A stretch of DNA of 64,000 nucleotides. It comes from Citrobacter sp. Awk 4 (GTDB lineage Bacteria; Pseudomonadota; Gammaproteobacteria; Enterobacterales; Enterobacteriaceae). The position numbers were made by a program, and so were the translations under genes. The stretch lies in assembly GCF_028069725.1 (NCBI RefSeq), contig NZ_JANEWG010000009.1, positions 1 through 64,000 of the forward strand, given 5' to 3'. Every line of letters begins with the position of its first letter. The stretch's first letter is position 1. The notes below the pieces were generated by a model, which saw only the letters and a list, made by a program, of their open reading frames with translations, had not been told where the DNA came from and ran no database searches. Below are positions 51,300 to 60,276 of the stretch, in pieces.

Positions 51300-52226
51300 T
51301 CAGCGTTTCTGCGTCATAAAGCGGCGACGCTGATCGTTATCCATAAAGGTCCAGGCAATAAAGCGACTCTGCTTTTGCCCCTGGGCCATCTCTTTTTTAA
51401 CGACCTTGACCGCGCCAACATCCGTTAAAGCACGATACAGCGGGGGTAAATTCTCACCGCGCGAGACCAGCGTGGTAAACCACATCACCTGACGACCAAA
51501 TGCCTGGCTCTCAGCGATCATCTTTTTGATGAACACCACTTCGCCGCCGTCACACCATAACTCCTGCTGCTGCCCGCCAAAATTCAGCGCATCGTCTTTA
51601 TCCTGCCCGAGGTTTCGGCGTTTACGCTCGCTGCCGGCACGCGCAGAGGCGGCCGAATCATGGAACGGTGGGTTACACAGGGTGGCCTCAAACTGTTCAT
51701 TTTTATGAATAATACCGTTGAAGATCGCCGCAGGATCTTTTTGTCGACGCAAACGGATCATTCGGGTTAGCCCCGGATTGCTTTTAATAATCGCCTGGGC
51801 GCTGGCGAGCGCCTCTTCACTGGTTTCGCTTCCGGTAAAACGCCAGCCATATTCATGCGCCCCAATCAGCGGGTAAATACAGTTCGCCCCCACGCCCACG
51901 TCCAGTACGCTCGCCGTGGTCGGAATGGTTCCCGTCGTCTCACCGAGCAGATCCGCCAGATGGTGAATATAATCCGCGCGCCCCGGTACCGGTGGACACA
52001 AAAAACCGTCAGGAATATCCCAGCTCGTCACGGCGTAGAAATGCGCTAACAGCGCTTTGTTCAACGCCTTTACCGCCAGCGGGTTGGCAAAATCAATGCT
52101 TTGTTCGCCGCCTGGCGTACGAACGAGGAATTGCGCCAGCTCTGGCGTGACCTGGCATAGTGTCGCGAGATCGTATCGACTGTGGTGACGGTTACGGGGG
52201 TGTAATCCCGGTTTCTGGGGGGACAT
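51300..52226 (-). CDS. rlmF: 23S rRNA m6A1618 methyltransferase RlmF
   Basis: A 308-aa SAM-dependent enzyme that methylates A1618 of 23S rRNA. The SAM loop is [14 protein letters not shown] and the catalytic motif is NPPF ([10 protein letters not shown]). A basic N-terminal tail ([14 protein letters not shown]) follows the first residues. Length equals E. coli YbiN. Its stop lies 5 nt from the ybiO stop, on the opposite strand. The 287-bp gap upstream of it shows only the promoter region shared with mcbA. Confidence 0.94.
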   Translation of the reverse strand: MSPQKPGLHPRNRHHSRYDLATLCQVTPELAQFLVRTPGGEQSIDFANPLAVKALNKALLAHFYAVTSWDIPDGFLCPPVPGRADYIHHLADLLGETTGTIPTTASVLDVGVGANCIYPLIGAHEYGWRFTGSETSEEALASAQAIIKSNPGLTRMIRLRRQKDPAAIFNGIIHKNEQFEATLCNPPFHDSAASARAGSERKRRNLGQDKDDALNFGGQQQELWCDGGEVVFIKKMIAESQAFGRQVMWFTTLVSRGENLPPLYRALTDVGAVKVVKKEMAQGQKQSRFIAWTFMDNDQRRRFMTQKR

Positions 52227-52513
52227 GGCATTCTCCTTTTAACAGCGGCGTAAGATACCCGTATAACGCAACGCGGTAAACATGCTTAAGCGGCGAAAAC
52301 CTTTGTGACCGCAGGCGGTTATCGACAAAACGCATAAATTTTACTGCCAGAGCCACCAAAATAAGCAAGATTTATGTCGTTGATTTGTCAATATACGTCA
52401 ACATATATCGTTCAAAAAATAAGCAGATCTTCATCAATTTTTTGCGTTAATTGTCGTCCTCTGACGTCCTAAACTTATCAGGCACTACCTGTTGTTTCTC
52501 AGAGGAAGTCATC

Positions 52514-52774
52514 ATGAAAAAATGCCTCACTTTACTTGCAGCCACCGTACTTACCGGCCTGACGTTTGCCTCATTTGCCGCACAGCCCATCACCAGTCCA
52601 GAAACCGGACAGCTAAGAGCGTCTGGTACCGTTTCTGCCTCAGGGGCGACTAACCTGAGCGATCTGGAAGATAAACTGGCTGAAAAAGCGCGTGAGCAAG
52701 GCGCGAAAGGGTTTGTGGTTAACTCCGCAGGCGGTAACAATCAGATGCACGGCACTGCAACCATCTACAAATGA
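52514..52774 (+). CDS. mcbA: DUF1471 (YhcN/BhsA family) stress protein McbA
   Basis: An 86-aa periplasmic protein with a signal peptide (residues 1-22, FAA-QPI). The DUF1471 domain has the signature SASGATNLSDLEDKLAEKA and ends GTATIYK. E. coli McbA (YbiM) is controlled by McbR and reduces mucoidy in biofilms. GAGGAAG precedes the ATG. It is a paralogue of YbiJ 1.6 kb downstream. Confidence 0.93.
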   Translation: MKKCLTLLAATVLTGLTFASFAAQPITSPETGQLRASGTVSASGATNLSDLEDKLAEKAREQGAKGFVVNSAGGNNQMHGTATIYK

Positions 52775-52790
52775 AGCTGTTTCCTGCTCA

Positions 52791-52816
52791 ACTGCATTCG
52801 TCCCGGATGCAGTTTT
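52791..52816 (+). terminator. Terminator of mcbA
   Basis: ACTGCAT-N9-ATGCAGT followed by TTTCC. It marks the end of mcbA before the fiu remnant. Confidence 0.75.
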
Positions 52817-52842
52817 CCTTTTCTCCCCTGTCTTATCGCTTC

Positions 52843-53004
52843 TTCAATTTTTCGCTCAATTTGCAAACACCATGGGTGAATTTCCAGTTGAACGTCTACA
52901 ACCTGTTTGATACTGACTACGTCTCTTCGATTAACAAGAGCGGATACCGTTATCATCCGGGTGAACCGAGAACCTTCCTGCTCACAGCCAATATGCATTT
53001 CTGA
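52843..53004 (+). pseudogene. fiu: Remnant of the siderophore receptor gene fiu (C-terminal end)
   Basis: About 54 codons, with NFQLNVYNLFDTDYV and GYRYHPGEPRTFLLTANMHF, encode the last beta-strands of a TonB-dependent receptor and end with the terminal Phe. In E. coli fiu lies exactly here, between mcbA and ybiX, and is about 760 codons long. Everything upstream (signal peptide, plug, most of the barrel) is gone, with the break shortly after the mcbA terminator. It cannot make a receptor. Confidence 0.82.
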
Positions 53005-53049
53005 TTGGTATCAAGTGGGGCCCCGGCCCCACTTTTCGGAGAATCGCAC

Positions 53050-53693
53050 ATGATGTATCACATTCCGGGCGTTTTAACGCCGCAAGGCGTCGCGCAATGT
53101 CGCCAACAACTCGAGCAGGCTGACTGGATCGATGGCCGGGCAACCGCTGGCGCTCAGGGCGCTCAGGTTAAAAATCACCAACAGGTTAATACTGATAGCA
53201 ACTGTATATCGCTTTGCAGAAGGCGGTACTGTCAGCCGTCAACCAGAACGTCCTGTTTTTCTCTGCCGCCCTGCCGAAGACGCTCTCCATGCCGTTGTTT
53301 AACCGCTATCAGGATAATGAAACCTATGGTTTTCACGTTGATGGCGCAGTACGCAGCCATCCGGAAAACGGCTGGATGCGCACTGACCTTTCCGCCACCT
53401 TATTCCTGAGTTCACCGGAAAGCTATGACGGCGGGGAGCTGATCGTTAACGATACCTACGGGCAGCATGCGGTGAAGTTACCGGCCGGAGATTTGGTGCT
53501 GTATCCCTCCAGCAGTCTGCATTGCGTCACTCCCGTCACGCGGGGCGTTCGCGTTGCATCATTTATGTGGGTCCAGTCGATGATCCGCGATGATAAGAAA
53601 CGCGCCATGCTGTTTGAGCTGGATAAAAATATCCAGTCGCTTAAAAGCCGCAACGGCGAAAGTGAGGAGATCCTCTCTTTGCTCAACCTCTAG
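53050..53693 (+). pseudogene. ybiX: Frameshifted PKHD-type hydroxylase gene ybiX
   Basis: Homologous to E. coli YbiX (225 aa), an Fe(II)/2-oxoglutarate hydroxylase-like protein linked to iron uptake. The frame starting [16 protein letters not shown] runs well to QVNTDSN, then a one-base deletion near 53200 shifts it. Homology resumes in another frame ([15 protein letters not shown] onward), keeping HVD and [11 protein letters not shown] metal and cofactor motifs. A TAG at 53691 replaces a Tyr codon and removes the last 11 residues, though sequence for them (HNLLREWSEI) still follows to 53726. Two lesions make decay likely. Confidence 0.85.
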
Positions 53694-53808
53694 CATAACC
53701 TGCTGCGTGAATGGTCTGAGATCTGAAAAGACGCCGTCTTGACGATGCGATGATTGTCCCCACATTCACTACAATTACCCTATGAAATGAATGTGGAGGT
53801 GGCGGCTT

Positions 53809-54075
53809 ATGGCATCCGGATGGGCAAATGACGACGCGGTGAATGAACAGATCAACAATACTATTGAAGATGCTGTCGCGCGCGTGCGTGGGGAATTACC
53901 CCAGGGTGAAAGTCTGTATGAATGCGAAGAGTGTGGCGAAACAATCCCCGACGCCCGACGCAAAGCGGTTCCGGGCGTCAGATTATGCATTGCCTGCCAG
54001 CAGGAGAAAGATTCAATAAATGAAACTTTTTCAGGATATAATCGTAGAGGATCGAAAGACAGCCAGTTACGTTGA
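53809..54075 (+). CDS. ybiI: DksA/TraR-type zinc finger protein YbiI
   Basis: An 88-aa protein with a DksA-like C4 zinc finger (CEECGE near 44-49 and CIACQ near 65-69) and a helical N-terminus. The ending YNRRGSKDSQLR is as in E. coli YbiI. Small members of this family may bind RNA polymerase; the role of YbiI is unknown. The start MASGWAND has GGAGG upstream. The 3-prime end overlaps a possible small ORF in another frame. Confidence 0.9.
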   Translation: MASGWANDDAVNEQINNTIEDAVARVRGELPQGESLYECEECGETIPDARRKAVPGVRLCIACQQEKDSINETFSGYNRRGSKDSQLR

Positions 54076-54196
54076 CTTATCTTTACTGAAAACATCGCAC
54101 GATGCGTATTCCTTTACGCTCACGGTTTTTGACGACCTGCGTAGCAAAATGTGCCGTCATCCTTCGCTCTGTAAACAGCAACAACAAGAACTGTAA
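54020..54196 (+). CDS. Possible 58-aa ORF overlapping ybiI
   Basis: ATG with AGGAG about 13 nt upstream opens a 58-codon frame (MKLFQDIIVEDRKTASYVDL at the start, MCRHPSLCKQQQQEL at the end). The first 56 nt overlap ybiI in another frame. I recognise no family; chance is a real alternative because the reading frame is short. Confidence 0.25.
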   Translation: MKLFQDIIVEDRKTASYVDLSLLKTSHDAYSFTLTVFDDLRSKMCRHPSLCKQQQQEL

Positions 54197-54360
54197 ATGC
54201 CTAATCTGAATTGATTAATAATCAATAAGTTATTTGTCATTCAGTATTTTTGATTGATGCCGTCAATTCTATTCGATTTTATCTCTCGCCAAAAAACGTG
54301 ATACTTGTCACATCGACGGAACATCGTCTTACGAACAAAATAACCTGCGAGAGATTAACA

Positions 54361-54621
54361 ATGAAAACGATCAAATATGCTGTTGCCGCTATCGCTCTGT
54401 CTGGACTGTCATTTGGCGTATTCGCTGCCGAACCGGTGACGGCCGCTCAGGCACAAAACATGAATAAAATCGGTGTGGTTTCTGCTGAAGGAGCCACCAC
54501 TCTGGATGGACTGGAAGCGAAACTGGCTGAGAAAGCCGCTGCTGCTGGCGCAAGCAGCTATAGCATTACCTCCGCATACAGCAACAACAAAATGAGCGGT
54601 ACTGCGGTTATCTACAAATAA
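54361..54621 (+). CDS. ybiJ: DUF1471 (YhcN/BhsA family) protein YbiJ
   Basis: An 86-aa periplasmic protein with a signal peptide ending FA-AEPVT at residue 22, then the DUF1471 domain (MNKIGVVSAEGATTLDGLEA, ending GTAVIYK). It matches E. coli YbiJ. GAGAG precedes the ATG. It is a paralogue of McbA; the pair brackets the decayed fiu-ybiX segment. Function not established. Confidence 0.92.
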   Translation: MKTIKYAVAAIALSGLSFGVFAAEPVTAAQAQNMNKIGVVSAEGATTLDGLEAKLAEKAAAAGASSYSITSAYSNNKMSGTAVIYK

Positions 54622-54686
54622 TTTTCTGTCTGTATGCCTACAGACGCCCTGCACCAACCCTCATAGACCTGTGTTACCCTTTGTTT

Positions 54687-54716
54687 GCCCGTCCGCCACT
54701 GGACGGGCTTTTTTTT
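54687..54716 (+). terminator. Rho-independent terminator of ybiJ
   Basis: GCCCGTCC-GCCACT-GGACGGGC followed by eight T. E. coli ybiC, expected between ybiJ and ybiB, is absent. Confidence 0.9.
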
Positions 54717-54727
54717 GCCTGAATCCG

Positions 54728-55696
54728 TTAAAAACTCTGACCGACGCGCGCCAGACCTTCGGTCAGCGTTTCAACCTCGCCCGTTGCCACCAGACAGCAA
54801 GCCATCTGAATTTTTAACGAGTCGGGAACCGGTTCGCTTCCCGCCAGACAACGCTCAATCCAACGCGCCGTGGTTTCAGGATCTTTCGCGGCAGGGAGTG
54901 GGACCGGCTCTTCAGGCATCTCGCGTTGACGATCCTGGAGCACCTGCACTCCACGCTTATCGATCAAGCTAATTTGCGGGCAGCGTTGCGGATTGGCATA
55001 CACTTCCCCCTCGGTGCCATGCATCAGCAAACTGCGACCGCCAATGTCACCAAAAAATTTCGCCACACGCGGGACGTATTCCGGATGCGAAACGCTGGCA
55101 AGACGTAAGGCCGCGTCTTCTGCAAACGGCGTCGCCAGCTTCGCCAGCGTGTGCGCACTGTTACGCACCCCCATTCGCCAGCGCATCGCCAGCTGTTTTT
55201 CCAGCGGCGGGCACAGTGTGCCGACAGGAATAAACACCGGCTGGTGCCCGTCGAGTTTTGCCTGCGCCTGACCGGCATGCAGGGTCGGCGTAATTCCCAT
55301 CATTTCAAAAATGGTTTCGGTCAATACGCGGGTCGGATCTTCGCTCACCCCGTGAACCACCACCGGGAAGCCCAGTTTACGCAGCAGAATAGCCAGCAGC
55401 GGCGTCAGGTTTGCCTGCTTACGCGCGCCGTTATAACTGGGGATCACGATAGGCATGGGTTTTGCCACCGGCGGCGTCAGACGAAGAGTGTGCTTCTGCA
55501 TCGCTTCATAGAAGCCCAGCATCTCGGCCACGCCCTCGCCTTTAATGCGCAGCGCAATCAGTACGCCGCCCATTTCCAGGTCAGGAACGTCACCGTTTAA
55601 CATATGGGTATACAGACCGCGTGCGGTATCCTGGTCCAGGTCACGGGCATGATTTTTACCTCGCCCAACCTCTTTGATGATTTTGCGGTAATCCAT
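54728..55696 (-). CDS. ybiB: Nucleic-acid-binding TrpD2-type protein YbiB
   Basis: A 322-aa protein with the fold of anthranilate phosphoribosyltransferase (TrpD). The N-terminal helices carry the family pattern DLDQDTARGLYTHMLNGDVPDLEMGGVLIALR. The E. coli homologue binds nucleic acids and lacks TrpD activity. AAGGAG precedes the ATG chosen (MDYRKI); an upstream start adds 10 residues. It lies 31 nt after dinG, probably in the same SOS-controlled transcript. Confidence 0.9.
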   Translation of the reverse strand: MDYRKIIKEVGRGKNHARDLDQDTARGLYTHMLNGDVPDLEMGGVLIALRIKGEGVAEMLGFYEAMQKHTLRLTPPVAKPMPIVIPSYNGARKQANLTPLLAILLRKLGFPVVVHGVSEDPTRVLTETIFEMMGITPTLHAGQAQAKLDGHQPVFIPVGTLCPPLEKQLAMRWRMGVRNSAHTLAKLATPFAEDAALRLASVSHPEYVPRVAKFFGDIGGRSLLMHGTEGEVYANPQRCPQISLIDKRGVQVLQDRQREMPEEPVPLPAAKDPETTARWIERCLAGSEPVPDSLKIQMACCLVATGEVETLTEGLARVGQSF

Positions 55697-55727
55697 CGAA
55701 AACTCCTTGCGGGGTGCGCACACCACA

Positions 55728-57872
55728 TTAGCGCCGTCTGCGGCGAGTCGTTTTTGCTTTTGTTTTTACTATAACGTCTGGCACGACAGGTTGCTCTATT
55801 GGAAAAATGGGTAACGCATTCAGTAAACGCTTCCCGTAATTTTTGGTCAACAGACGCTTGTCGTAAATCACCACTTCCCCCCAGCAGCCGTGGCTACGGA
55901 TTAATCGCCCCACCTGTTGGATCAAATTAAACGACGCACTGGGCAAACTCTGCACTTCAAAGGGATAACGATTCAGGCTTTTCAGCCACTCCCCTTCGGT
56001 GATGACCACCGGACTGTCGATAGGCGGGAAAGCAATTTTGTGAATATGAACCTGGGTGAGTAAGTCGCCTTTCAGATCCAACCCTTCCGCAAAGGATTGC
56101 AGACCCACCAACACGCTGCGTTCGCCATTTTCCACCCGCTTGCGATGCAACTCCACCAACCGGTATCGCGGCTGATCGCCCTGAACTAACAACAGCAGAC
56201 GTAAGTCCGTGACATGCTCAAGAAACCGTTGCATCGCCCTGCCGCTGGCGAACAGTACCAGCATGCCGTGGTGCTTTTTGCTCTCAAGCGCCTGCCGAAA
56301 ATAGGCCGCCATCTCCGCAATATGCTGCTCTTCGTTGTCTATTGACGGCTCATACTGCATCTGCGGTATGACGATTTTCCCCTGTTCAACATGGTTGAAT
56401 GGCGAGTCGAGGGCCACGAAACGGTCGCCCGCTTTCTCCTTCAGTCCGCTCATCTCCTGCAAGCGAGAGAAACTGTTCAGCGACCGTAGCGTGGCTGATG
56501 TCACCACAATGTGCGGCACGCTACGCCAGAGCAGCCTTTCCAGCTGATCGCTAACGCGGATCCCGACGCAGTGAAACCAGACATGCATCTGCCCGTCGCG
56601 CACCTCGCGGGTGGTCCATTTGGATACCGGCGCACCGGACGCCTGCGCCAGCGACGCCAGACGCCACAGCTTGCTTTGCGCTTCGAACATGCCCAACGCG
56701 CGGTTCATCTGCAAAATCACCCGGTGCAGACGTACGATGTCGTGGGTCCCGGTTTTTTCGCTGAGATCGTTGAGAAACAGTTCCGCCAGCCCACGCAACA
56801 TTTCGGTGAGTTTCGCCAGCCGCTGGCAAATTTCCATCACCTCTGCGGGCAATTCGCCCATGGCGAAGCGATGCTCCGCCTCCTGGGTGGCGGGCATGTA
56901 AAGATTCAGAATCGCGTTCAGCGAGGCAATCAGTTCGTACAACTCTTCGCAGTGCGCGTTCAGACGCTCGGGGTTAGCCAGCGGCGGCGCGGTTTTTGGC
57001 CGAAATTGTTCCAGACAGGTCGCAACCAGTTTGGTAAACAGATCGAGTTGCAGGCGATACCAGGGCGCCGTGATTTCAGCACTCATTTCCAGCGCATCGC
57101 GCGCAACATCGGGCAGATGATGCCCTTCATCCAGCACCAGCAGCAGATTTTTCGGGTCCGGTAAGACCGCTTCGCTCTCCATTGCCGCCATCACCAGCGC
57201 ATGGTTTGCCACCACCACTTCGGCTTCCTGAATCTCACGGCGCGCCACAAAGAACGGACATTCGCGGTAATAGTGGCAGTTACGGTTGAGGCAACTGGCT
57301 TTGTCGGTGCTCAGACGCTGCCACAATGAATCATCAATGGCGATATCGGTATGATCGCGTAAACCATCCCACTTGTAGCTGTCCAAATCGCCCTTCAGCC
57401 GGGCACAGCGCTTTTGCTCTTCCTGAGTGTTCGGTGTGAGTTCGTCGTCAAGAAACGCCAGCAGATCCTGTTGGTTAGGTTCGGTGCTGGCCAACGCCGC
57501 CAGATTGCGCGGGCACACATATCGCCCGCGTCCAAATGCGGCGGTAAAACGGAGATCAGGGATAATTTTTCGCAGCAGGGGAAGGTCTTTGCTGTAAATC
57601 TGATCCTGCAAGGCGACGTTGGCGGTACTCACCACCAGCGTTTTTTGTTCTTCGCGGGCGATAGCGATACCCGGGATCAGGTACGAGAGGGTTTTCCCGA
57701 CGCCGGTCGGCGCTTCAATCGCCAGATGCCGTCCGTCTTCCCCGGCCAGTGTTTTAGCGACATCAGCAATCATCTGCCGCTGCGGCGCACGGGGAATAAA
57801 GTCGGGGATCTGTTCCTGAAGCGCCTTATACCAGGCAGCAATTTGCGCTTTTAGCGCAGCCGTCAATGCCAT
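55728..57872 (-). CDS. dinG: SOS-inducible DNA helicase DinG
   Basis: A 714-aa 5-to-3-prime superfamily 2 helicase of the XPD type that removes R-loops and aids fork repair. Walker A is APTGVGKT near residue 53, and the helicase box II reads VLDEGHH. The iron-sulfur Cys residues appear in GRYVCP and CLNRNCHYYRECPFF. A basic C-terminal tail ends TTRRRRR. A LexA box lies just upstream of the start. Confidence 0.96.
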   Translation of the reverse strand: MALTAALKAQIAAWYKALQEQIPDFIPRAPQRQMIADVAKTLAGEDGRHLAIEAPTGVGKTLSYLIPGIAIAREEQKTLVVSTANVALQDQIYSKDLPLLRKIIPDLRFTAAFGRGRYVCPRNLAALASTEPNQQDLLAFLDDELTPNTQEEQKRCARLKGDLDSYKWDGLRDHTDIAIDDSLWQRLSTDKASCLNRNCHYYRECPFFVARREIQEAEVVVANHALVMAAMESEAVLPDPKNLLLVLDEGHHLPDVARDALEMSAEITAPWYRLQLDLFTKLVATCLEQFRPKTAPPLANPERLNAHCEELYELIASLNAILNLYMPATQEAEHRFAMGELPAEVMEICQRLAKLTEMLRGLAELFLNDLSEKTGTHDIVRLHRVILQMNRALGMFEAQSKLWRLASLAQASGAPVSKWTTREVRDGQMHVWFHCVGIRVSDQLERLLWRSVPHIVVTSATLRSLNSFSRLQEMSGLKEKAGDRFVALDSPFNHVEQGKIVIPQMQYEPSIDNEEQHIAEMAAYFRQALESKKHHGMLVLFASGRAMQRFLEHVTDLRLLLLVQGDQPRYRLVELHRKRVENGERSVLVGLQSFAEGLDLKGDLLTQVHIHKIAFPPIDSPVVITEGEWLKSLNRYPFEVQSLPSASFNLIQQVGRLIRSHGCWGEVVIYDKRLLTKNYGKRLLNALPIFPIEQPVVPDVIVKTKAKTTRRRRR

Positions 57873-57886
57873 GAGAAAACCTGAAA

Positions 57887-57906
57887 TACTGTATAAACAG
57901 CCACTA
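57887..57906 (-). promoter_or_regulatory. LexA box of dinG
   Basis: On the minus strand TAGTGGCTGTTTATACAGTA fits the LexA consensus (TACTGTATATATATACAGTA) perfectly in its right half and poorly in its left, as in E. coli dinG. It ends 15 nt before the dinG ATG. Confidence 0.75.
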
Positions 57907-57938
57907 TTGTGGCACTTTCCTGAACGGGTCGCAAAAAG

Positions 57939-57962
57939 AAAAACCCGACCATTTGGTCGGGC
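57939..57962 (-). terminator. Terminator of rhlE
   Basis: Minus strand: GCCCGACC-AAAT-GGTCGGG followed by TTTTTC, 16 nt beyond the rhlE stop. E. coli ybiA, expected between dinG and rhlE, is absent. Confidence 0.85.
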
Positions 57963-57977
57963 TTCCCGTTGACTGGA

Positions 57978-59369
57978 TTATTCTGCCGACGTCAGTCGGC
58001 GCGGGCGGCGTGGCGGGCGCGGTTTATCACCTGCCGGTTTCGCATCACCGAGTCGGCGTGAAGGTTTGGCCGCGGATTTTGGCGCCCCGCCTTCAGAACG
58101 ACGCGGTTGTTGCTGACCACGGCCTGCTCCACCCTGACCTTGCCCCTGTGAAGAGCGGCCACGACCGCCGCCGTTGCCGTTACCACCACGCTGCTGGCGA
58201 CCATTTTGAATCGGCTCCGCTTTAATGGAAGGGTCCGGCTCATAGCCCGGCAGCGCGATACGCGGGATCTCTTTTTTCAGCAGCTTTTCGATGTCACGCA
58301 GCAGCTTGTGTTCATCCACACAGACCAGCGACAGCGCTTCACCGGTTGCCGCAGCACGCCCGGTACGACCGATGCGGTGGACGTAATCTTCCGGTACGTT
58401 CGGCAATTCATAGTTCACCACGTGCGGCAGCTCTTCAATGTCCAGGCCACGCGCCGCGATATCCGTGGCGACCAGCACCCGAATGTCGCCGGATTTAAAA
58501 TCAGCCAGCGCACGCGTACGCGCCCCTTGCGATTTATTGCCGTGGATGGCCGCGCTACGAATGCCGTCTTTATTCAACTGCTCCGCCAGATGGTTGGCGC
58601 CATGTTTGGTGCGGGTGAAGACCAGCACCTGTTGCCAGTTACCCTGACCAATCATCTGCGAAAGCAGTTCACGTTTGCGTTTCTTATCAACAAAATGGAC
58701 GTGCTGTGTTACCTGATCGGAGGCGGTGTTACGTCGCGCAACTTCGATTTCCAGCGGATTACGCAGCAATTTTTCAGCAAGCGCTTTGATGTCGTCGGAG
58801 AAGGTTGCGGAGAACAGCAGGTTTTGACGCTTCGGCGGCAATTTCGCCAATACGCGACGAATGTCGTGGATAAAGCCCATATCCAGCATGCGGTCAGCTT
58901 CATCCAGCACCAGAATTTCAATCTGATCCAGTTTAACGGCGTTTTGATGTTCCAGATCGAGCAAACGGCCAGGGGTCGCCACCAGCACGTCTACGCCGCC
59001 ACGCAGTTTCATCATCTGCGGGTTGATGCTGACCCCACCGAAGACCACCAGCGAGCGAATGTTCAGGTATTTGCTGTAATCCCGCACGTTCTCGCCAATT
59101 TGCGCGGCCAGTTCGCGGGTTGGGGTCAAAATCAACGCACGTACCGGGCGACGCCCCTTAGCATGAGGTTGATTGGAAATAAGATGCTGCAACAGCGGCA
59201 GCGTAAAGCCCGCTGTCTTACCCGTACCCGTTTGCGCACTGGCCATCAGGTCGCGGCCTTGCAGCACCGCAGGGATCGCCTGCTGCTGGATAGGGGTGGG
59301 TTCACGGTAGCCCTGCTCTGCAACGGCGCGCAAAATATCAGGATTTAAACCCAGGGAATCAAAAGACAT
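57978..59369 (-). CDS. rhlE: DEAD-box RNA helicase RhlE
   Basis: A 463-aa ATP-dependent RNA helicase involved in ribosome assembly. Motifs in order: Q motif ([10 protein letters not shown]), Walker [37 protein letters not shown], and [10 protein letters not shown]. After about residue 375 comes a low-complexity basic tail rich in Gly, Arg and Gln, slightly longer than in E. coli (454 aa). It is divergent from cecR across a 229-bp gap. Confidence 0.95.
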   Translation of the reverse strand: MSFDSLGLNPDILRAVAEQGYREPTPIQQQAIPAVLQGRDLMASAQTGTGKTAGFTLPLLQHLISNQPHAKGRRPVRALILTPTRELAAQIGENVRDYSKYLNIRSLVVFGGVSINPQMMKLRGGVDVLVATPGRLLDLEHQNAVKLDQIEILVLDEADRMLDMGFIHDIRRVLAKLPPKRQNLLFSATFSDDIKALAEKLLRNPLEIEVARRNTASDQVTQHVHFVDKKRKRELLSQMIGQGNWQQVLVFTRTKHGANHLAEQLNKDGIRSAAIHGNKSQGARTRALADFKSGDIRVLVATDIAARGLDIEELPHVVNYELPNVPEDYVHRIGRTGRAAATGEALSLVCVDEHKLLRDIEKLLKKEIPRIALPGYEPDPSIKAEPIQNGRQQRGGNGNGGGRGRSSQGQGQGGAGRGQQQPRRSEGGAPKSAAKPSRRLGDAKPAGDKPRPPRRPRRLTSAE

Positions 59370-59563
59370 AACTACTCCGAACCGCCCCGACCGTTCCCGG
59401 TGTAGTTTTCAGGGAGATACACGCAAAAGAGATGACAAAAACCACAATGTCATGAAGGGGCGGAGTGTAGCAGTTTTTGTGACGTACCGCATAAATTATC
59501 CCGGAGCATACAGAAAACAAAATAAAGCCCCTGACTGGACAAGCGGAAAAATCAGTCATAATG

Positions 59564-59583
59564 TTAATCAATCGATTGATTAA
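59564..59583. promoter_or_regulatory. Probable CecR operator
   Basis: TTAATCAATCGATTGATTAA, a perfect 20-bp palindrome 15 nt before the cecR start, within the rhlE-cecR divergent gap. TetR regulators bind such sites; E. coli CecR is known to control both rhlE and its own operon. Confidence 0.75.
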
Positions 59584-59598
59584 TACTTAGGTCACGCC

Positions 59599-60276
59599 AT
59601 GAATACTTCGACCATGACGACCAAAGGTGAGCAGGCAAAGAGCCAGTTGATTGCCGCTGCCCTTGCGCAGTTCGGTGAATATGGCCTGCATGCCACCACC
59701 CGGGATATCGCCGCACAGGCCGGGCAGAATATCGCCGCCATTACCTACTATTTTGGCTCAAAAGATGACCTCTACCTTGCCTGCGCCCAGTGGATTGCCG
59801 ACTTTATTGGCGGGCAGTTTCGTCCCCACGCCGAGGAGGCGGAACAGCTCTTCGCCCAGCCGCAGCCCGATCGCGATGCAATGCGCGAGCTGATTCTGCG
59901 CGCGTGTAAGAACATGATTATGCTGTTAACGCAGGAAGACACGGTGAATCTCAGTAAATTCATCTCGCGCGAACAGCTCTCGCCAACGGCGGCCTATCTA
60001 CTGATACACAATCAGGTGATCGCCCCACTGCATACCCATCTCACAAGGCTGATTGCGGCCTATACCGGCAGTGATGCCGACGATACACAAACCATTTTGC
60101 ACACCCACGCTCTGTTAGGTGAAGTTCTGGCGTTTCGTCTGGGAAAGGAAACGATCCTCAAGCGCACGGGCTGGTCGCAATTTGATGAGGAAAAAACCGC
60201 GCTGATTTACCAGACGATCACCTGTCATATCGATCTCATTCTGCAAGGTTTAACGCAAAGGAGTCTGGACTCATGA
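59599..60276 (+). CDS. cecR: TetR-family regulator CecR (YbiH)
   Basis: A 225-aa TetR-family regulator. The N-terminal helix-turn-helix is [27 protein letters not shown]. The E. coli protein affects sensitivity to cefoperazone and chloramphenicol by controlling rhlE and ybhGFSR. It overlaps ybhG by 4 nt (ATGA) and begins the operon. Confidence 0.94.
   Translation: MNTSTMTTKGEQAKSQLIAAALAQFGEYGLHATTRDIAAQAGQNIAAITYYFGSKDDLYLACAQWIADFIGGQFRPHAEEAEQLFAQPQPDRDAMRELILRACKNMIMLLTQEDTVNLSKFISREQLSPTAAYLLIHNQVIAPLHTHLTRLIAAYTGSDADDTQTILHTHALLGEVLAFRLGKETILKRTGWSQFDEEKTALIYQTITCHIDLILQGLTQRSLDS

Noticed and set aside
58206-59348. Open frame of 380 codons on the plus strand opposite rhlE
   Set aside because: It is an antisense shadow of a strongly conserved helicase gene, with no family motifs and no ribosome site.
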